A stretch of 64,000 nt of DNA from Arthrobacter ramosus (GTDB taxonomy: Bacteria > Actinomycetota > Actinomycetes > Actinomycetales > Micrococcaceae), in assembly GCF_039535095.1 (NCBI RefSeq), contig NZ_BAAAWN010000001.1, positions 2,232,001 to 2,296,000 on the forward strand, read 5' to 3'. Positions 44,593-54,084 of the stretch are shown piece after piece. The position numbers and the translations under genes are program-made. How positions within the stretch are numbered: the first letter of the stretch is position 1; each line of letters opens with the position of its first letter. A model generated the notes under the pieces. That model did no database searches, was not told the DNA's origin, and saw only the letters and a list, made by a program, of their open reading frames with translations.

Positions 44593-45759
44593 TTATGCGC
44601 CCCATCCGGCTTGCTGGCCGCCCACGCGGTCCTCGTTGATTTTCTTCTGGTAGCCGCTGGCCTTGAACGCCGTCATCGGATCCGCGGGCAGGCCACGCGA
44701 TTCGCGCCACTCGGCCAGGACCGGCCGGACATCGGTATAGAAGGCGTCGTTGAAAATGCCGTTGGCGGCCAGGACATCGCCTTCGCGTTGCGCTTCGGTG
44801 AGCGCGTCCGTGTCGATGAGCAGCGCGCGGGCCGTCATTTCCTGGACGTTGAGCACGGACCGTATCTGGCCCGGGATCTTCTCCTCCAGGTTGTGGCATT
44901 GGTCCAGCATGAGGGCGACGCCGGACTCTTTACCGAATCCGCCGCCGCGGATGACCTCGTGCATGATGCGGAACAACTGGAAAGGATCCGCAGCACCGAC
45001 GATCAGGTCGTCGTCTGCGTAGAAGCGCGAGTTGAAGTCGAAGGAACCAAGCTTGCCGAGGCGCAACAGCTGCATGACGATGAACTCGATGTTGGTGCCG
45101 GGTGCATGGTGGCCAGTGTCCAGGCAGACGAATGCCTTCTCTCCCAGCGCGAGGGTCTGCGCGTAAGAAGTACCCCAGTCCGGAACGTCGGTGTGGTAGA
45201 AAGCCGGCTCGAAGAACTTGTATTCCAGCACCAGGCGCTGGGTTTCGCCGAGTCCCGCGTAGATCTCCTGCAGCGATTCCGAGAGGCGGTCCTGGCGGCC
45301 GCGCATGTCGTCCTGGCCGGGATAGTTGGTGCCGTCGGCCAGCCAGATCTTCAGGTCCCGGGAGCCGCTGGCATGCATGATCCCGATGCATTCCAGGTGA
45401 TGATCGATCGCCCGGCGGCGCACAGCTGCGTCAGAGGACGTCAGGGAGCCGTACTTGTACGCGTCGTCCTGGAACGTATTGGAGTTGATCGTCCCCAGCC
45501 CGACGCCAAGGTCCTCCGCGTACTCGCGGAGTGCGGAGTAATCGTCCACCTTGTCCCACGGGATGTGCAGTGCCACGGTCGGTGCAAGGCCCGTTAGTTC
45601 GTGGACTTTCGCGGCGTCGGCCAGCTTCTCCTGGATGGTCCGCGGGGTGCCGGGCGTGCCGAACACCTTGAATCGCGTGCCCGAGTTGCCGTAGGCCCAC
45701 GAGGGAACCTCGATGGCCAATTCCCCGAGGCGGCCCAGGGCCGTTTCCGTGATGTTCAT
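44593..45759 (-). CDS. rhaI: L-rhamnose isomerase
   Basis: This 388-residue isomerase converts L-rhamnose to L-rhamnulose with two divalent metals. It is the xylose-isomerase-like RhaI type found in actinobacteria and Pseudomonas: EYKFFEPAFYHTD, CLDTGHHAPGTNIEFIV, GSFDFNSRFYADDDL hold the metal-binding Glu, Asp and His residues. ATG 45759 has GAAGGA upstream; the frame to 45804 is unsupported. It is first in the operon, directly behind the operator at 45817-45828. Confidence 0.93.
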   Translation of the reverse strand: MNITETALGRLGELAIEVPSWAYGNSGTRFKVFGTPGTPRTIQEKLADAAKVHELTGLAPTVALHIPWDKVDDYSALREYAEDLGVGLGTINSNTFQDDAYKYGSLTSSDAAVRRRAIDHHLECIGIMHASGSRDLKIWLADGTNYPGQDDMRGRQDRLSESLQEIYAGLGETQRLVLEYKFFEPAFYHTDVPDWGTSYAQTLALGEKAFVCLDTGHHAPGTNIEFIVMQLLRLGKLGSFDFNSRFYADDDLIVGAADPFQLFRIMHEVIRGGGFGKESGVALMLDQCHNLEEKIPGQIRSVLNVQEMTARALLIDTDALTEAQREGDVLAANGIFNDAFYTDVRPVLAEWRESRGLPADPMTAFKASGYQKKINEDRVGGQQAGWGA

Positions 45760-45816
45760 GATTGTTCCTTCTGTTGCCTGTGCGTCGTCTTCGAACGGTG
45801 GCATTCAATTTTTTCT

Positions 45817-45828
45817 TGAATCGATTCA
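45817..45828 (-). promoter_or_regulatory. Candidate rhamnose operator (perfect palindrome)
   Basis: TGAATCGATTCA is a perfect 12-bp palindrome about 60 bases upstream of rhaI. It is flanked by TTCTTG and CAAGAA. A one-base variant, TGATTCGATTCA, occurs before the divergent regulator gene at 45928-45939. Confidence 0.6.
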
Positions 45829-45926
45829 TACAAGAACCCACTCACACGGTAGAGCCTGCTTCGGTGGCGTGTCAACAGGCAAACCCCGGGATCGACAGTC
45901 GAACCACGTAATATTGATGAAACGGT

Positions 45927-45943
45927 TTGATTCGATTCATCAA
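45927..45943 (+). promoter_or_regulatory. Candidate operator before the rhamnose regulator gene
   Basis: TTGATTCGATTCATCAA has TTGAT/ATCAA arms around TCGATTC and lies just before the GGGAGG site of the lacI-type gene. It shares its core with the palindrome before rhaI, suggesting that one repressor controls both directions. Confidence 0.55.
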
Positions 45944-45956
45944 TGGGAGGTTCAGC

Positions 45957-46973
45957 GTGCCAAGCGGCCCGGGAGCAAAGCTGACAGACGTCGCTGCCCT
46001 TGCGAGAGTTTCGGTCGGCACAGTGTCGAATGTCCTCAACCGGCCCGACCAAGTGTCGTTCGACAAGAGGACCCGCGTTCTTGCCGCCATCGAGGAGCTG
46101 GGATTCGTGCGCAACGAATCAGCCCGCTCGCTGCGGTCCGGATCCACCAGGAGCCTCGGCATGCTGGTGTTGGACGTGCGCAACCCCTTCTTCACAGATG
46201 TCGCTTTGGGCGCCGAGAACGTCGCCGAAGACCACAAGCACTCCTTGATCCTGGCCAACAGCGCCGAAGACGCCGGCCGCGAGCAGGCCTATCTGGACCT
46301 GTTCGAGCAGCAACGTGTCCAAGGAGTTTTGATCACTCCCTTCGGACAAGTTCTTCAACGGCTCGAAAGAATGCGCGACCGGGGCATCCCCTCCGTGCTC
46401 GTCGACAGGCTCGCGAGCACGGATCAGTTCTGCTCGGTCTCAGTGGACGATGTCGCCGGCGGCGCCACTGCCCTGGAGCATCTCCTCAGCGTCGGTGCGG
46501 TACGCCCGGCATTCGTCGGCGGCCCCTTCACGCTGCAGCAGGTCGAGGACCGCTACCGGGGCGCAGCCGACGCGGCAGCGCGTGCGGGAGTCCCGCTTCA
46601 ACTATTCGAAACGCCGGATCTGAAATTCGAGCGCGGGCGCCGGATTGGAGATCTCATGGGGAATCTGCAGCCCGACAAGCGCCCGGACGCCGTGTTTGCC
46701 GCCAACGATCAATTGGCCCTGGGGCTCTTGCAATCCTTCGCTGCGAACGGGCTACGCGTGCCCGAGGACATTGCCATCGTCGGTTTCGACGACATCGACT
46801 TCGCCTCCCAGTCTAGCATCCCGCTCAGCTCCATCAGTCAGCCGAGGCAGCTGATCGGCGAGCGTGCCGCCCAGCTCCTCTTCGAGGAAATCGACGACGA
46901 ACCCGGCCACGTGCACAGCCAAGTGGTGTTCACGCCGGAACTCGTGGCGAGGCAGAGCACAGTCCGCCGCTAA
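45957..46973 (+). CDS. LacI-family regulator of rhamnose operon
   Basis: This ~338-residue repressor begins at GTG 45957 behind GGGAGG. The helix-turn-helix is LTDVAALARVSVGTVSNVLN, and the sugar-binding domain includes LGMLVLDVRNPFFTDVALGA and VPEDIAIVGFDDIDFA. It is divergent from rhaI, and candidate operators TGA(A/T)TCGATTCA lie on both sides of the intergenic region. It ends in a 4-base convergent overlap with the tetR-type gene. L-rhamnose or rhamnulose is the likely effector. Confidence 0.87.
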   Translation: MPSGPGAKLTDVAALARVSVGTVSNVLNRPDQVSFDKRTRVLAAIEELGFVRNESARSLRSGSTRSLGMLVLDVRNPFFTDVALGAENVAEDHKHSLILANSAEDAGREQAYLDLFEQQRVQGVLITPFGQVLQRLERMRDRGIPSVLVDRLASTDQFCSVSVDDVAGGATALEHLLSVGAVRPAFVGGPFTLQQVEDRYRGAADAAARAGVPLQLFETPDLKFERGRRIGDLMGNLQPDKRPDAVFAANDQLALGLLQSFAANGLRVPEDIAIVGFDDIDFASQSSIPLSSISQPRQLIGERAAQLLFEEIDDEPGHVHSQVVFTPELVARQSTVRR

Positions 46974-47605
46974 GCGGAACCTTTCGAACCTGCCGTTGGC
47001 ACGAGAGCGCCCTTTTCGGATGAAATGAGCGATATATAGGTCTCCAGTTGGGACCGCAACTGATCCGCCGAGTGGTGTTCCGGCGTCAGTGTGGCCGTGA
47101 TTTGCGCACCGAGCGCGAACGTCATGATCCCGCCAACGATGTCGTCGTCGTTCAGTCCCTCCTTCAGTTCGCCAAGCTCCCTGGCTTCACGGAGCTTGTC
47201 GAACAGGGCCTCACGCCATTGCTCCATCGAGGAATCATGCAAGGCGGCCTTCGCCGGGTCCGTCAGTGCGCGCTGCCAGAAGGCGATCGCGATTCGCGCC
47301 TCGTTGAGCCTTTCGGCATCGAGCGGCAAAATTTCATGGCAATAGCTGCGCAAGGCAGACAGGCCCCGCTGGCCGGCAGTGGAGTCGCTCATGCGGGTAT
47401 TCGTCTGGTTGAAGACGTGGCCGAAAGCAAACGTCAAGAGATCGTCCTTTGTAGGGAAATACGGCTTGAGCGCGCCGTTGGCAAAGCCTGCTTCCGTTGC
47501 TATCTCGCGCATGGTGGCTCCCTCGATCCCCCTGCTGGCGATGATCCGCCACGTGGCTTCGACAAGTTCCACCCGTCGCTTGTCGTGGTCTACGATCTTC
47601 GGCAC
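46970..47605 (-). CDS. TetR-family regulator, likely of the amine oxidase operon
   Basis: This 211-residue protein has a TetR helix-turn-helix at residues ~10-57 (LVEATWRIIASRGIEGATMR, EIATEAGFANGALKPYFPTK) followed by a helical ligand domain. It is divergent from the copper amine oxidase gene, 101 bases apart, so it probably represses that operon in response to an amine or its aldehyde. An imperfect palindrome at 47661-47680 is a possible operator. BetI-like members have a similar layout. Confidence 0.83.
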   Translation of the reverse strand: MPKIVDHDKRRVELVEATWRIIASRGIEGATMREIATEAGFANGALKPYFPTKDDLLTFAFGHVFNQTNTRMSDSTAGQRGLSALRSYCHEILPLDAERLNEARIAIAFWQRALTDPAKAALHDSSMEQWREALFDKLREARELGELKEGLNDDDIVGGIMTFALGAQITATLTPEHHSADQLRSQLETYISLISSEKGALVPTAGSKGSA

Positions 47606-47660
47606 GCTTTCCCCAAATCTTTTTTTCTACAACCGTTGTGACTCAGATTACACGATGCTA

Positions 47661-47680
47661 TTCTCTACACACATAGAAAA
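47661..47680. promoter_or_regulatory. Possible TetR operator
   Basis: TTCTCTACACACATAGAAAA is an imperfect inverted repeat (TTCTCTA against TAGAAAA, one mismatch) in the 101-base divergent region between the tetR-type and amine oxidase genes, about 30 bases before the latter's start. Confidence 0.4.
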
Positions 47681-47706
47681 TAAATCGCCACTCACAAAGG
47701 CCTTCC

Positions 47707-49656
47707 ATGAGCACAACTTCCTCTCCAGAAATCGCCGAAATGGCTGCGTTTGCCGGACTGTCTCCATATGCCTTGACGAGTGCCGAAGACATCACGGCCG
47801 TCAGGGGCATTTTGGCCGACGCCGGACTCTTCGACGAATCCATCCGGATCGCCTACCTTGGCCTGCTTGAGCCACCGCGGAATGCGGAGGCTGTGGACCG
47901 CAGGTTCAGGGCGTTCCTGCATAACGTTTCATCCGGTGCGGCACAGGACGTCACGGTCTCTGTGACACATCAGGAAGTCGTCTCCAAGGTCGAACTCGAC
48001 ACCTCTGTGACGGGCGAGCTTCCCGTCATCGAAGAAGAATTCGAGGTGGTTGAAGAGATTCTCGCCCAGGACGAGCGCTGGCTCAAGGCCTTGGCCGACC
48101 GGAATCTCGATGTCAGCAAAGTCAGGGTCGCTCCCCTGTCAGCCGGGGTCTTCGAGTACCCGGAAGAGAAAGGCCGCCGGATTCTGCGCGGCTTGGCTTT
48201 CGTCCAGCAATTCCCCGAGGACAGCGCCTGGGCGCATCCCGTGGATGGGCTGGTCGCCTACGTCGACGTCGTGAGCAAGACCGTCGACCAGGTCCTGGAT
48301 TTCGGGGCCGTCCCGGTGCCGGCAGAACACGGCAATTTTACGGACCCTGAGCTGACCGGAGCGATGCGCACCACCCAGAAGCCGATCCACATCACCCAGC
48401 CGGAAGGTCCGAGCTTCACGGTCCACAATGGAAACCACGTCGAGTGGGAGAAGTGGAGCCTGGACATCGGCTTCGATGTGCGGGAAGGCGTAGTCCTCCA
48501 CAATGTAGCGTTCGACGACGGCGATCGCCGTCGCAGCATCCTCAAGCGCGCCTCGATCGCCGAAATGGTGGTCCCGTACGGCGACCCCTCACCCGTGCGC
48601 TCCTGGCAGAACTACTTCGATACCGGAGAATACCTGGTGGGCCAATACGCCAACTCGCTTGAGCTCGGCTGCGATTGCCTCGGCGAGATCACCTACCTCA
48701 GCCCGGTAGTCAGCGATTCGTTCGGCCGGCCACGGGAAATCCGCAACGGAATCTGCATGCACGAAGAGGATTGGAGCATCCTCGCCAAGCACAGCGACCT
48801 CTGGAGCGGAGTGAACTACACGCGCCGGAACCGCAGGCTCGTCATCAGTTTCTTCACCACGATCGGCAACTACGACTACGGCTTCTACTGGTACCTCTAC
48901 CTCGACGGCACCATCGAGTTCGAAGCCAAGGCCACCGGCGTCGTCTTCACGAGCGCCTACCCCGGAAAAGGCTACCCGTACGCCTCGGAGCTCGCCCCCG
49001 GCCTTGGGGCACCCTTCCACCAGCACCTTTTCAGTGCCCGCCTGGACTTCGCCATCGACGGCCTGAGCAACAGGGTCGAGGAAGAGGACGCCGTCCGCGT
49101 ACCCATGGGAGAAGGCAACGAGCGCGGCAACGCCTTCGCGCGCCGTCGGACTGTGCTCAAGAGCGAATCGGAGGCTGTGCGGGAGTCCGACATGGCGGCT
49201 GGACGGACCTGGATCATCTCCAATCCCGAATCACTCAACCGCCTGGGCGACCCTGTGGGGTACAAACTCCATGGACAAGGGCACCCCACGCTCCTGGCCG
49301 ACCCCGAATCTTCCATCGCCCAACGTGCAGCCTTCGCTACGAAGGACCTGTGGGTGACACGCTACGACGAGAATGAGCGCTACCCCAGCGGCGACTTCGT
49401 CAACCAGCACTGCGGAGGAGCCGGATTGCCGTCCTACATTGCCCGCAACCGGGACATCGACGGACAAGACATCGTCGTGTGGCACACCTTCGGGCTGACA
49501 CACTTCCCCCGCCCCGAGGACTGGCCGATCATGCCCGTCGACACGGTGGGATTCAAACTGCGCCCCGAAGGCTTCTTCGATCGGAGCCCCGTCCTCGACG
49601 TGCCCGCGTCGAAACCCGCCGAAGGCGGCCACTGCCACATGGAGGCCCAGAAATGA
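47707..49656 (+). CDS. Copper-containing primary amine oxidase (TPQ enzyme)
   Basis: This 649-residue enzyme oxidises primary amines to aldehydes with release of ammonia and H2O2. Tyr389 in [12 protein letters not shown] is the precursor of the topaquinone cofactor, Asp305 in NYFDTGEY the catalytic base, and His438, His440 (FHQHLF) and His599 (FGLTHFP) the copper ligands. From memory of Arthrobacter globiformis phenylethylamine oxidase (Tyr382, Asp298, His431, His433, His592), every residue is shifted by exactly seven. No signal peptide is present, so it acts in the cytoplasm. Phenylethylamine, tyramine or histamine are likely substrates. It overlaps the permease gene (ATGA). Confidence 0.95.
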   Translation: MSTTSSPEIAEMAAFAGLSPYALTSAEDITAVRGILADAGLFDESIRIAYLGLLEPPRNAEAVDRRFRAFLHNVSSGAAQDVTVSVTHQEVVSKVELDTSVTGELPVIEEEFEVVEEILAQDERWLKALADRNLDVSKVRVAPLSAGVFEYPEEKGRRILRGLAFVQQFPEDSAWAHPVDGLVAYVDVVSKTVDQVLDFGAVPVPAEHGNFTDPELTGAMRTTQKPIHITQPEGPSFTVHNGNHVEWEKWSLDIGFDVREGVVLHNVAFDDGDRRRSILKRASIAEMVVPYGDPSPVRSWQNYFDTGEYLVGQYANSLELGCDCLGEITYLSPVVSDSFGRPREIRNGICMHEEDWSILAKHSDLWSGVNYTRRNRRLVISFFTTIGNYDYGFYWYLYLDGTIEFEAKATGVVFTSAYPGKGYPYASELAPGLGAPFHQHLFSARLDFAIDGLSNRVEEEDAVRVPMGEGNERGNAFARRRTVLKSESEAVRESDMAAGRTWIISNPESLNRLGDPVGYKLHGQGHPTLLADPESSIAQRAAFATKDLWVTRYDENERYPSGDFVNQHCGGAGLPSYIARNRDIDGQDIVVWHTFGLTHFPRPEDWPIMPVDTVGFKLRPEGFFDRSPVLDVPASKPAEGGHCHMEAQK

Positions 49657-51167
49657 GTTTAACAACCGGGAAAGAAACCACTGAGGTGGGCCGCACGCAC
49701 CACCATCGACGCCGCCTGGGCGTCCCCGCGGTGACTTTCATGATCATCGCTGCGTCGGCTCCGCTCACCGTCCTCGCCGGCGGGGTCACGACGACGTTTG
49801 CCGTCACCGGCGTCACCGGCGTTCCGCTGTCCTTCCTGCTCCTCGGTGGAACCCTCGCAGTGTTCGCCGTCGGCTATGCGGCAATGAGCCGATACGTCGT
49901 CAACGCCGGCGCCTTCTATTCCTACGTGGCGCAGGGTATCTCCCGGCCGGTCGGCGTCGGGGTTTCCATGGTGGCCTTGATGGCCTACAACCTGATGCAA
50001 GTCGGCATCTATGGCCTCTTCGGCTTCACTGTCTCGAGCCTGATCAACGAACGCTTCGGCGCCACTGTCCCTTGGTGGATTCCGGTTCTGGTCTGCATCG
50101 CCGTCGTCGCATTCCTCGGCGTGAACCGGGTGGACCTGTCGGCGAAGGTCCTCGGGGTGCTCGTCGGCCTGGAGTTCCTCGTGGTGATCGTCTACGACGT
50201 CGTGTCCTTTGTCGTGGCACCCGAGGGAGTCAGCGGAGCGCCGCTCACTCCGCAGAGTCTCTTTGTACCGGGCGTAGGGGCGGTCCTCTCCTTCGGCATC
50301 GCGGCGTTCATGGGATTCGAGTCGGCCGCGATCTACAGCGAGGAAAGCAAGGACCCGAAGCACACCGTCGCCCGGGCCACATACACCGCCGTCGCCATCA
50401 TCGCCGTGTTCTACGCTGTTTCCTCCTGGGCCATGGCCGTTGGCACAGGACCGTCCGCGGTGGTCGACGCTTCCGCAAAACAAGGACCGGACCTGATGTT
50501 CGGCTTCCTCAGTGACCACGCCGGTGTACTTCTCGCCGACCTGGCCCGCCTGCTTTTCGTCACCAGCCTGTTCGCAGCCCTCGTTAGCTTCCACAATGCC
50601 GCTGCGCGTTACTTCTTCTCCCTCGGCCGGGAGCAAGTCCTTCCCCGAAAGCTGGGTGCTGTACGGCGGCACAGCGGCGCCCCCTACGCCGGGTCGATCG
50701 CCCAGACGGTGATCGCCGTCGTGGTCACAGTAGCGTTCGCCATTGCGGGGACCGGATCGTCGCTGGGTGATCTCTACCCTGTCCTGACCATGTTCACGTG
50801 GCTGACGAACGACGGCGCGATGGGACTTGTCCTCTTGATGACCGTTGTTTCGCTGGCCGTCATTGGATTCTTCCGCAAGAACAGGCATGACGCCGGAATC
50901 TGGACCCGCGTGATCGCCCCTGCCCTGGGGTTCGTGCTCTTGGCGGCGATCTTCGTTCTGATCGTGGTCAACTTCAACGTGCTGCTGGGCCAAAACGAGA
51001 CCAACGCCCTGACATTCATCCTGCCGGCCACGATCATAGTGCCCGGATTGGTGGGGGTCGCTTGGGCATTCCGGCTCCGCCGCAGCAACCCCGCCGTGTA
51101 TCGGCGGATCGGACACGGCGAAGAGGGGCTGGCGGCCGTCCACCTCGGGGACGACGAAGACTTGTAG
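49653..51167 (+). CDS. APC-family amino acid/amine permease
   Basis: This 504-residue membrane protein starts at ATG 49653 inside the oxidase stop. It has about 12 helices; [20 protein letters not shown] near the N-terminus and [20 protein letters not shown] are typical of the APC superfamily (GxxxxG and F(E)S(A) regions that bind the substrate amine). Coupling to the oxidase suggests uptake of the same amine. Confidence 0.9.
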   Translation: MSLTTGKETTEVGRTHHHRRRLGVPAVTFMIIAASAPLTVLAGGVTTTFAVTGVTGVPLSFLLLGGTLAVFAVGYAAMSRYVVNAGAFYSYVAQGISRPVGVGVSMVALMAYNLMQVGIYGLFGFTVSSLINERFGATVPWWIPVLVCIAVVAFLGVNRVDLSAKVLGVLVGLEFLVVIVYDVVSFVVAPEGVSGAPLTPQSLFVPGVGAVLSFGIAAFMGFESAAIYSEESKDPKHTVARATYTAVAIIAVFYAVSSWAMAVGTGPSAVVDASAKQGPDLMFGFLSDHAGVLLADLARLLFVTSLFAALVSFHNAAARYFFSLGREQVLPRKLGAVRRHSGAPYAGSIAQTVIAVVVTVAFAIAGTGSSLGDLYPVLTMFTWLTNDGAMGLVLLMTVVSLAVIGFFRKNRHDAGIWTRVIAPALGFVLLAAIFVLIVVNFNVLLGQNETNALTFILPATIIVPGLVGVAWAFRLRRSNPAVYRRIGHGEEGLAAVHLGDDEDL

Positions 51168-51185
51168 CGCCGGGACTAATGATCG

Positions 51186-51725
51186 GTGAACAACATGCAC
51201 ACAATCCTTTCGATGGTCATGCTGGCCTGCTGCGCCTTGGGGATCTGGAGCCCGATGCGCGAAGGCCTGGTCAGGAACCTCAGCCAGTGGGGACCGATGG
51301 CACTCATGCTGGTGGCGATGGCGGATACGACCGTCGGGCCGGGCATTGTTCCGGGCGTCGTGTGGGGCCTGCTGCTGCTTCTCACTTCACCGTTACCGCT
51401 CGTGCTCCTGCCCAAGGATCGGCGCGGCGGCATGGAAATACACCGCTCCTTGTCCATGGTGGCCATGTTCGCCATCTTCGTCACGACCCTTCCCTCCGCC
51501 GCCTCATCGAGTTCAGTACACCCAACACACGGGCATTCAGGACTTGGCGGAGCGAACCCGGTCCTGGCAGTTGCCCTCGCGGCATCGGTCATCGCCTACT
51601 CGATCGTCTTGGCGGCCCGAGCGCTTCGACAAAACGGCCGTGGACGCGGTCGTCACCCGTCCGCATCGCTTGAGGCCATCTCTTCGGCTGGCGCCTTGGG
51701 CGCAATGATCCTGATGGCCGTCTGA
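51186..51725 (+). CDS. Small polytopic membrane protein
   Basis: This 179-residue protein begins at GTG 51186 (ATG 51195 is an alternative) and has five likely helices (ILSMVMLACCALGIWSPMRE, QWGPMALMLVAMADTTVGPG, VVWGLLLLLTSPLPLVLLP, SLSMVAMFAIFVTTLPSAAS, PVLAVALAASVIAYSIVLAA). His-rich segments (VHPTHGHSG) and Met residues lie between helices. The DUF5134 family has a similar look, but I am not certain. In an operon with a copper enzyme a metal-handling role is possible. Confidence 0.6.
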   Translation: MNNMHTILSMVMLACCALGIWSPMREGLVRNLSQWGPMALMLVAMADTTVGPGIVPGVVWGLLLLLTSPLPLVLLPKDRRGGMEIHRSLSMVAMFAIFVTTLPSAASSSSVHPTHGHSGLGGANPVLAVALAASVIAYSIVLAARALRQNGRGRGRHPSASLEAISSAGALGAMILMAV

Positions 51726-51778
51726 CCCCAAGTACCTTGTCCTTCGAAACCAATACCAACTCAGAGTGGAGTAAACCC

Positions 51779-53188
51779 TTGGAAAGCTACGACGCCCTCC
51801 TGGCTTCAATCACCCCGACCACCGGCGAAACCCGGACCATCCTGGACCCTGCCACGGGCACCGCTGTCGGCGAGGCTCCCGTTCACACCGTCGAGGACCT
51901 TGAACGCGCCATCGCCGCCGCCCAAGCGGCCCAGCCTGCGTGGGCTGCGCTGGGCCACGACGCCCGGTCCGCCGCGCTCCTCAAGGCCGCCGACGCCGTC
52001 GAACGCTCCGCCGAAGAACTCGCCCACCTGCTCTCCCGCGAGCAAGGCAAGCCGCTCAACGGCCCCAACGCGCGCTTCGAAGTCGGCGCCTGCGCGGCCT
52101 GGCTGCGCGCCACCGCCGGCACCCCACTGGAGCCGGAAACTGTCGTGGACGACGGCGAAACCCGCGCCGAACTGCACTACCGGCCCATCGGCGTCGTCGG
52201 CGCCATCGGACCCTGGAACTGGCCCATGATGATCACCATCTGGCAGATCGCCCCCGCCCTGCGCATGGGCAACGCCGTCGTCGTCAAACCCTCCGAATAC
52301 ACACCCCTGTCCGTGCTCGCCCTGGCGGCCGTTATCAACGAAGAACTCCCCGAAGGCCTCCTCACCGTGGTCTCCGGCGGCCGCGACGTCGGCGCACGGC
52401 TGGCCGAACACCGCGCGATCGGCAAGGTCATGTTCACCGGCTCCACCGCCACCGGCAAGGCGATCATCCGCTCCAGCGCGGACACGGTCAAGCGCCTCAC
52501 CCTGGAACTCGGCGGGAACGACGCCGGCATCGTCCTGCCCGACGCCGACCCCAAGGCCATCGCCGAAGGCCTCTTCTGGGGCGCCTTCATCAACACCGGC
52601 CAGACCTGCGCCGCGCTCAAGCGCCTCTACGTCCATGACTCCCTCTATGAGGCAGTGTGCTCCGAGCTCACCGCCGTTGCCGCCGCGATGCCCATGGGGG
52701 TTGGCCTGGATGAGGCGAACGTGCTGGGCCCGCTTCAGAACCGGGCGCAGTACGACATCGTCGCCCGCCTCGTGGACGCCGCCCGCGGTTCCGGCGCCCG
52801 GATCCTGCTCGGCGGCAACCCCGACGACGGCCGGCCCGGCTACTTCTACCCCACCACCCTCGTGGCCGACATCGACAACGACAACCCGCTCGTGGCCGAG
52901 GAACAGTTCGGCCCGGCCATGCCCATCATCCGCTACAGCACGGTCGACGAGGCCATCGCCAAGGCGAACGCGCTCGACGTCGGACTCGGCGCCTCCGTCT
53001 GGTCCTCCGACCTGGACGCCGCCCGCGGGGTCGCCGCGCGGCTCGAGGCCGGCACGGTCTGGATCAACAAGCACGGCGCCGTCGACCCCCGTATCCCCTT
53101 CGGCGGCGCCAAGCAATCCGGCTACGGCCTCGAATTCGGCACCGAAGGCCTCAAAGCCCTCGGCGTGCCGCAGATCATCAACGGCTAG
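51779..53188 (+). CDS. Aldehyde dehydrogenase of the amine pathway
   Basis: This ~469-residue NAD(P)-dependent dehydrogenase probably oxidises the aldehyde produced by the amine oxidase. It has PWNWPMMITIWQIAPALRMG, the cofactor loop MFTGSTATGKAI, the general-base Glu in LELGGNDAGIVLP and the catalytic Cys in NTGQTCAALKRLYV. TTG 51779 is preferred because GGAG lies seven bases upstream; TTG 51737 would add residues without a signal. It lies at the end of the amine operon, before a long inverted repeat. Confidence 0.88.
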   Translation: MESYDALLASITPTTGETRTILDPATGTAVGEAPVHTVEDLERAIAAAQAAQPAWAALGHDARSAALLKAADAVERSAEELAHLLSREQGKPLNGPNARFEVGACAAWLRATAGTPLEPETVVDDGETRAELHYRPIGVVGAIGPWNWPMMITIWQIAPALRMGNAVVVKPSEYTPLSVLALAAVINEELPEGLLTVVSGGRDVGARLAEHRAIGKVMFTGSTATGKAIIRSSADTVKRLTLELGGNDAGIVLPDADPKAIAEGLFWGAFINTGQTCAALKRLYVHDSLYEAVCSELTAVAAAMPMGVGLDEANVLGPLQNRAQYDIVARLVDAARGSGARILLGGNPDDGRPGYFYPTTLVADIDNDNPLVAEEQFGPAMPIIRYSTVDEAIAKANALDVGLGASVWSSDLDAARGVAARLEAGTVWINKHGAVDPRIPFGGAKQSGYGLEFGTEGLKALGVPQIING

Positions 53189-53194
53189 GCCAGA

Positions 53195-53260
53195 CCCAAC
53201 TGGATCGCAGTTGTTGTCGTTTTGAGGCCCCAGAACGACAACAACTGTCAGCCAGTTGGG
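53195..53260. repeat. Long two-part inverted repeat (terminator or mobile REP/MITE-like element)
   Basis: CCCAACTGG (53195-53203) and CAGTTGTTGTCGTT (53208-53221) pair with AACGACAACAACTG (53234-53247) and CCAGTTGGG (53252-53260). The two perfect stems of 14 and 9 bp are separated by a symmetric 4/4 bulge; the loop is 12 bases. GTTTT follows on the plus strand, so it can terminate the amine operon. The length and exactness exceed ordinary terminators. Confidence 0.85.
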
Positions 53261-53269
53261 GTTTTGCGG

Positions 53270-53338
53270 CGTCGCGGCCACAAAGACGAGGTCGAAGAAC
53301 AGTTCCATCCAGTGCACGCGGCGAGGATCGCGGGCCAC
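53270..53338 (-). pseudogene. LtrA-like N-terminal relic
   Basis: The minus strand reads RDPRRVHWMELFFDLVFVAA over ~23 codons. This is the conserved beginning of low-temperature-requirement A (LtrA) membrane proteins (RRV(T/S)WLELFFDLVFV). The frame then runs into the inverted repeat and loses similarity. A GTG at 53338 lies one base after the stop of the lipoprotein gene. Only a stub of a ~400-residue protein remains. Confidence 0.55.
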
Positions 53339-53339
53339 C

Positions 53340-53870
53340 TTACTTGACTTTGAAAGTGAGCGTGTCGGTGCCGCTCTTCCAGTTGAGCGTGCCTTGGCTG
53401 AATGACATTTCAATAGGCCGCTTCAGGAAATCCACAAACCACTGTTGCTGTGTCCCGGCATCGCTGATGCACCCCATGGCGCCGATCCCAAGTTCCCCCG
53501 CCACCAAGGTGTTTCCCGTGATTGTGGCCGGTCCGCTGACCGGGGAGCAGGGAGTTTTCGCGGTGACGTAGAGGGAGCCATTCACGGAACTCAATTGCAC
53601 CGTGAGTCCCCCTGATGTCGCCCAGGGCAGCTCAACGCCGTCGGCTGTTCCGGCGATACTGACGTACGCCCCGCAGGGAGCCGACGGCAGGAATACTGCG
53701 CAAGTCTCCCGCGGAGGCGTAGTCGTCACGCGGGACGCGGGGACGGTCTCAGGAGGCGTGGGTCCGGCCGTTCCCTGCTCGCGCCCTTGCGTGGACGCAC
53801 ACGAAGTCATGGCCGTTCCAATGAGAAGCAGGAGAATCAGCTTTCGTTGCAAACAACTTTTGCGCTTCAT
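53340..53870 (-). CDS. META/HslJ-like lipoprotein
   Basis: This 176-residue protein has a lipoprotein signal (LQRKLILLLLIGTAMTSC, lipobox MTSC) and a Thr/Pro-rich linker. An exported beta domain follows (LTVQLSSVNGSLYVTAKTPC, AGELGIGAMGCISDAGTQQQ, WFVDFLKRPIEMSF), with TLNWKSGTDTLTFKV at the end. The layout resembles META/HslJ domains, small envelope proteins linked to stress in other bacteria. Four or more Cys may form disulphides. The role is unknown. Confidence 0.7.
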   Translation of the reverse strand: MKRKSCLQRKLILLLLIGTAMTSCASTQGREQGTAGPTPPETVPASRVTTTPPRETCAVFLPSAPCGAYVSIAGTADGVELPWATSGGLTVQLSSVNGSLYVTAKTPCSPVSGPATITGNTLVAGELGIGAMGCISDAGTQQQWFVDFLKRPIEMSFSQGTLNWKSGTDTLTFKVK

Positions 53871-54084
53871 TGTGCCCCCTGGTTGATGAACGCTTCAGCG
53901 GTGCCCCGCGGCTGTCAGGAGTCTATGCCCGGGCTGAGGCAAAAGGGCCGCCATTACTCCAGTTCCTCTCGCTGCGCCTCTGCGACGGCACCCACAAGGC
54001 CTGAGATAATGGCATTTGTAATGCATGAATACGCTTTGCAAACAGCGTCCTACGGGCAGGAAAAGTTGGGGGCAAGTAAAGGCA

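Noticed and set aside
42581..44653. 690-codon plus-strand frame opposite the rhamnulose-phosphate aldolase gene
   Set aside because: It is an antisense shadow caused by the G/C codon bias; its translation is low-complexity (Gly/Val/Leu) without motifs, while the minus strand encodes a clear bifunctional enzyme.
49659..51200. 513-codon minus-strand frame opposite the APC permease
   Set aside because: Asp/His/Gly-rich composition is the typical mirror of a membrane-protein gene.
51806..53413. 535-codon minus-strand frame opposite the aldehyde dehydrogenase
   Set aside because: Only the short LtrA-like piece near 53270-53338 looks real; the rest mirrors the dehydrogenase gene.
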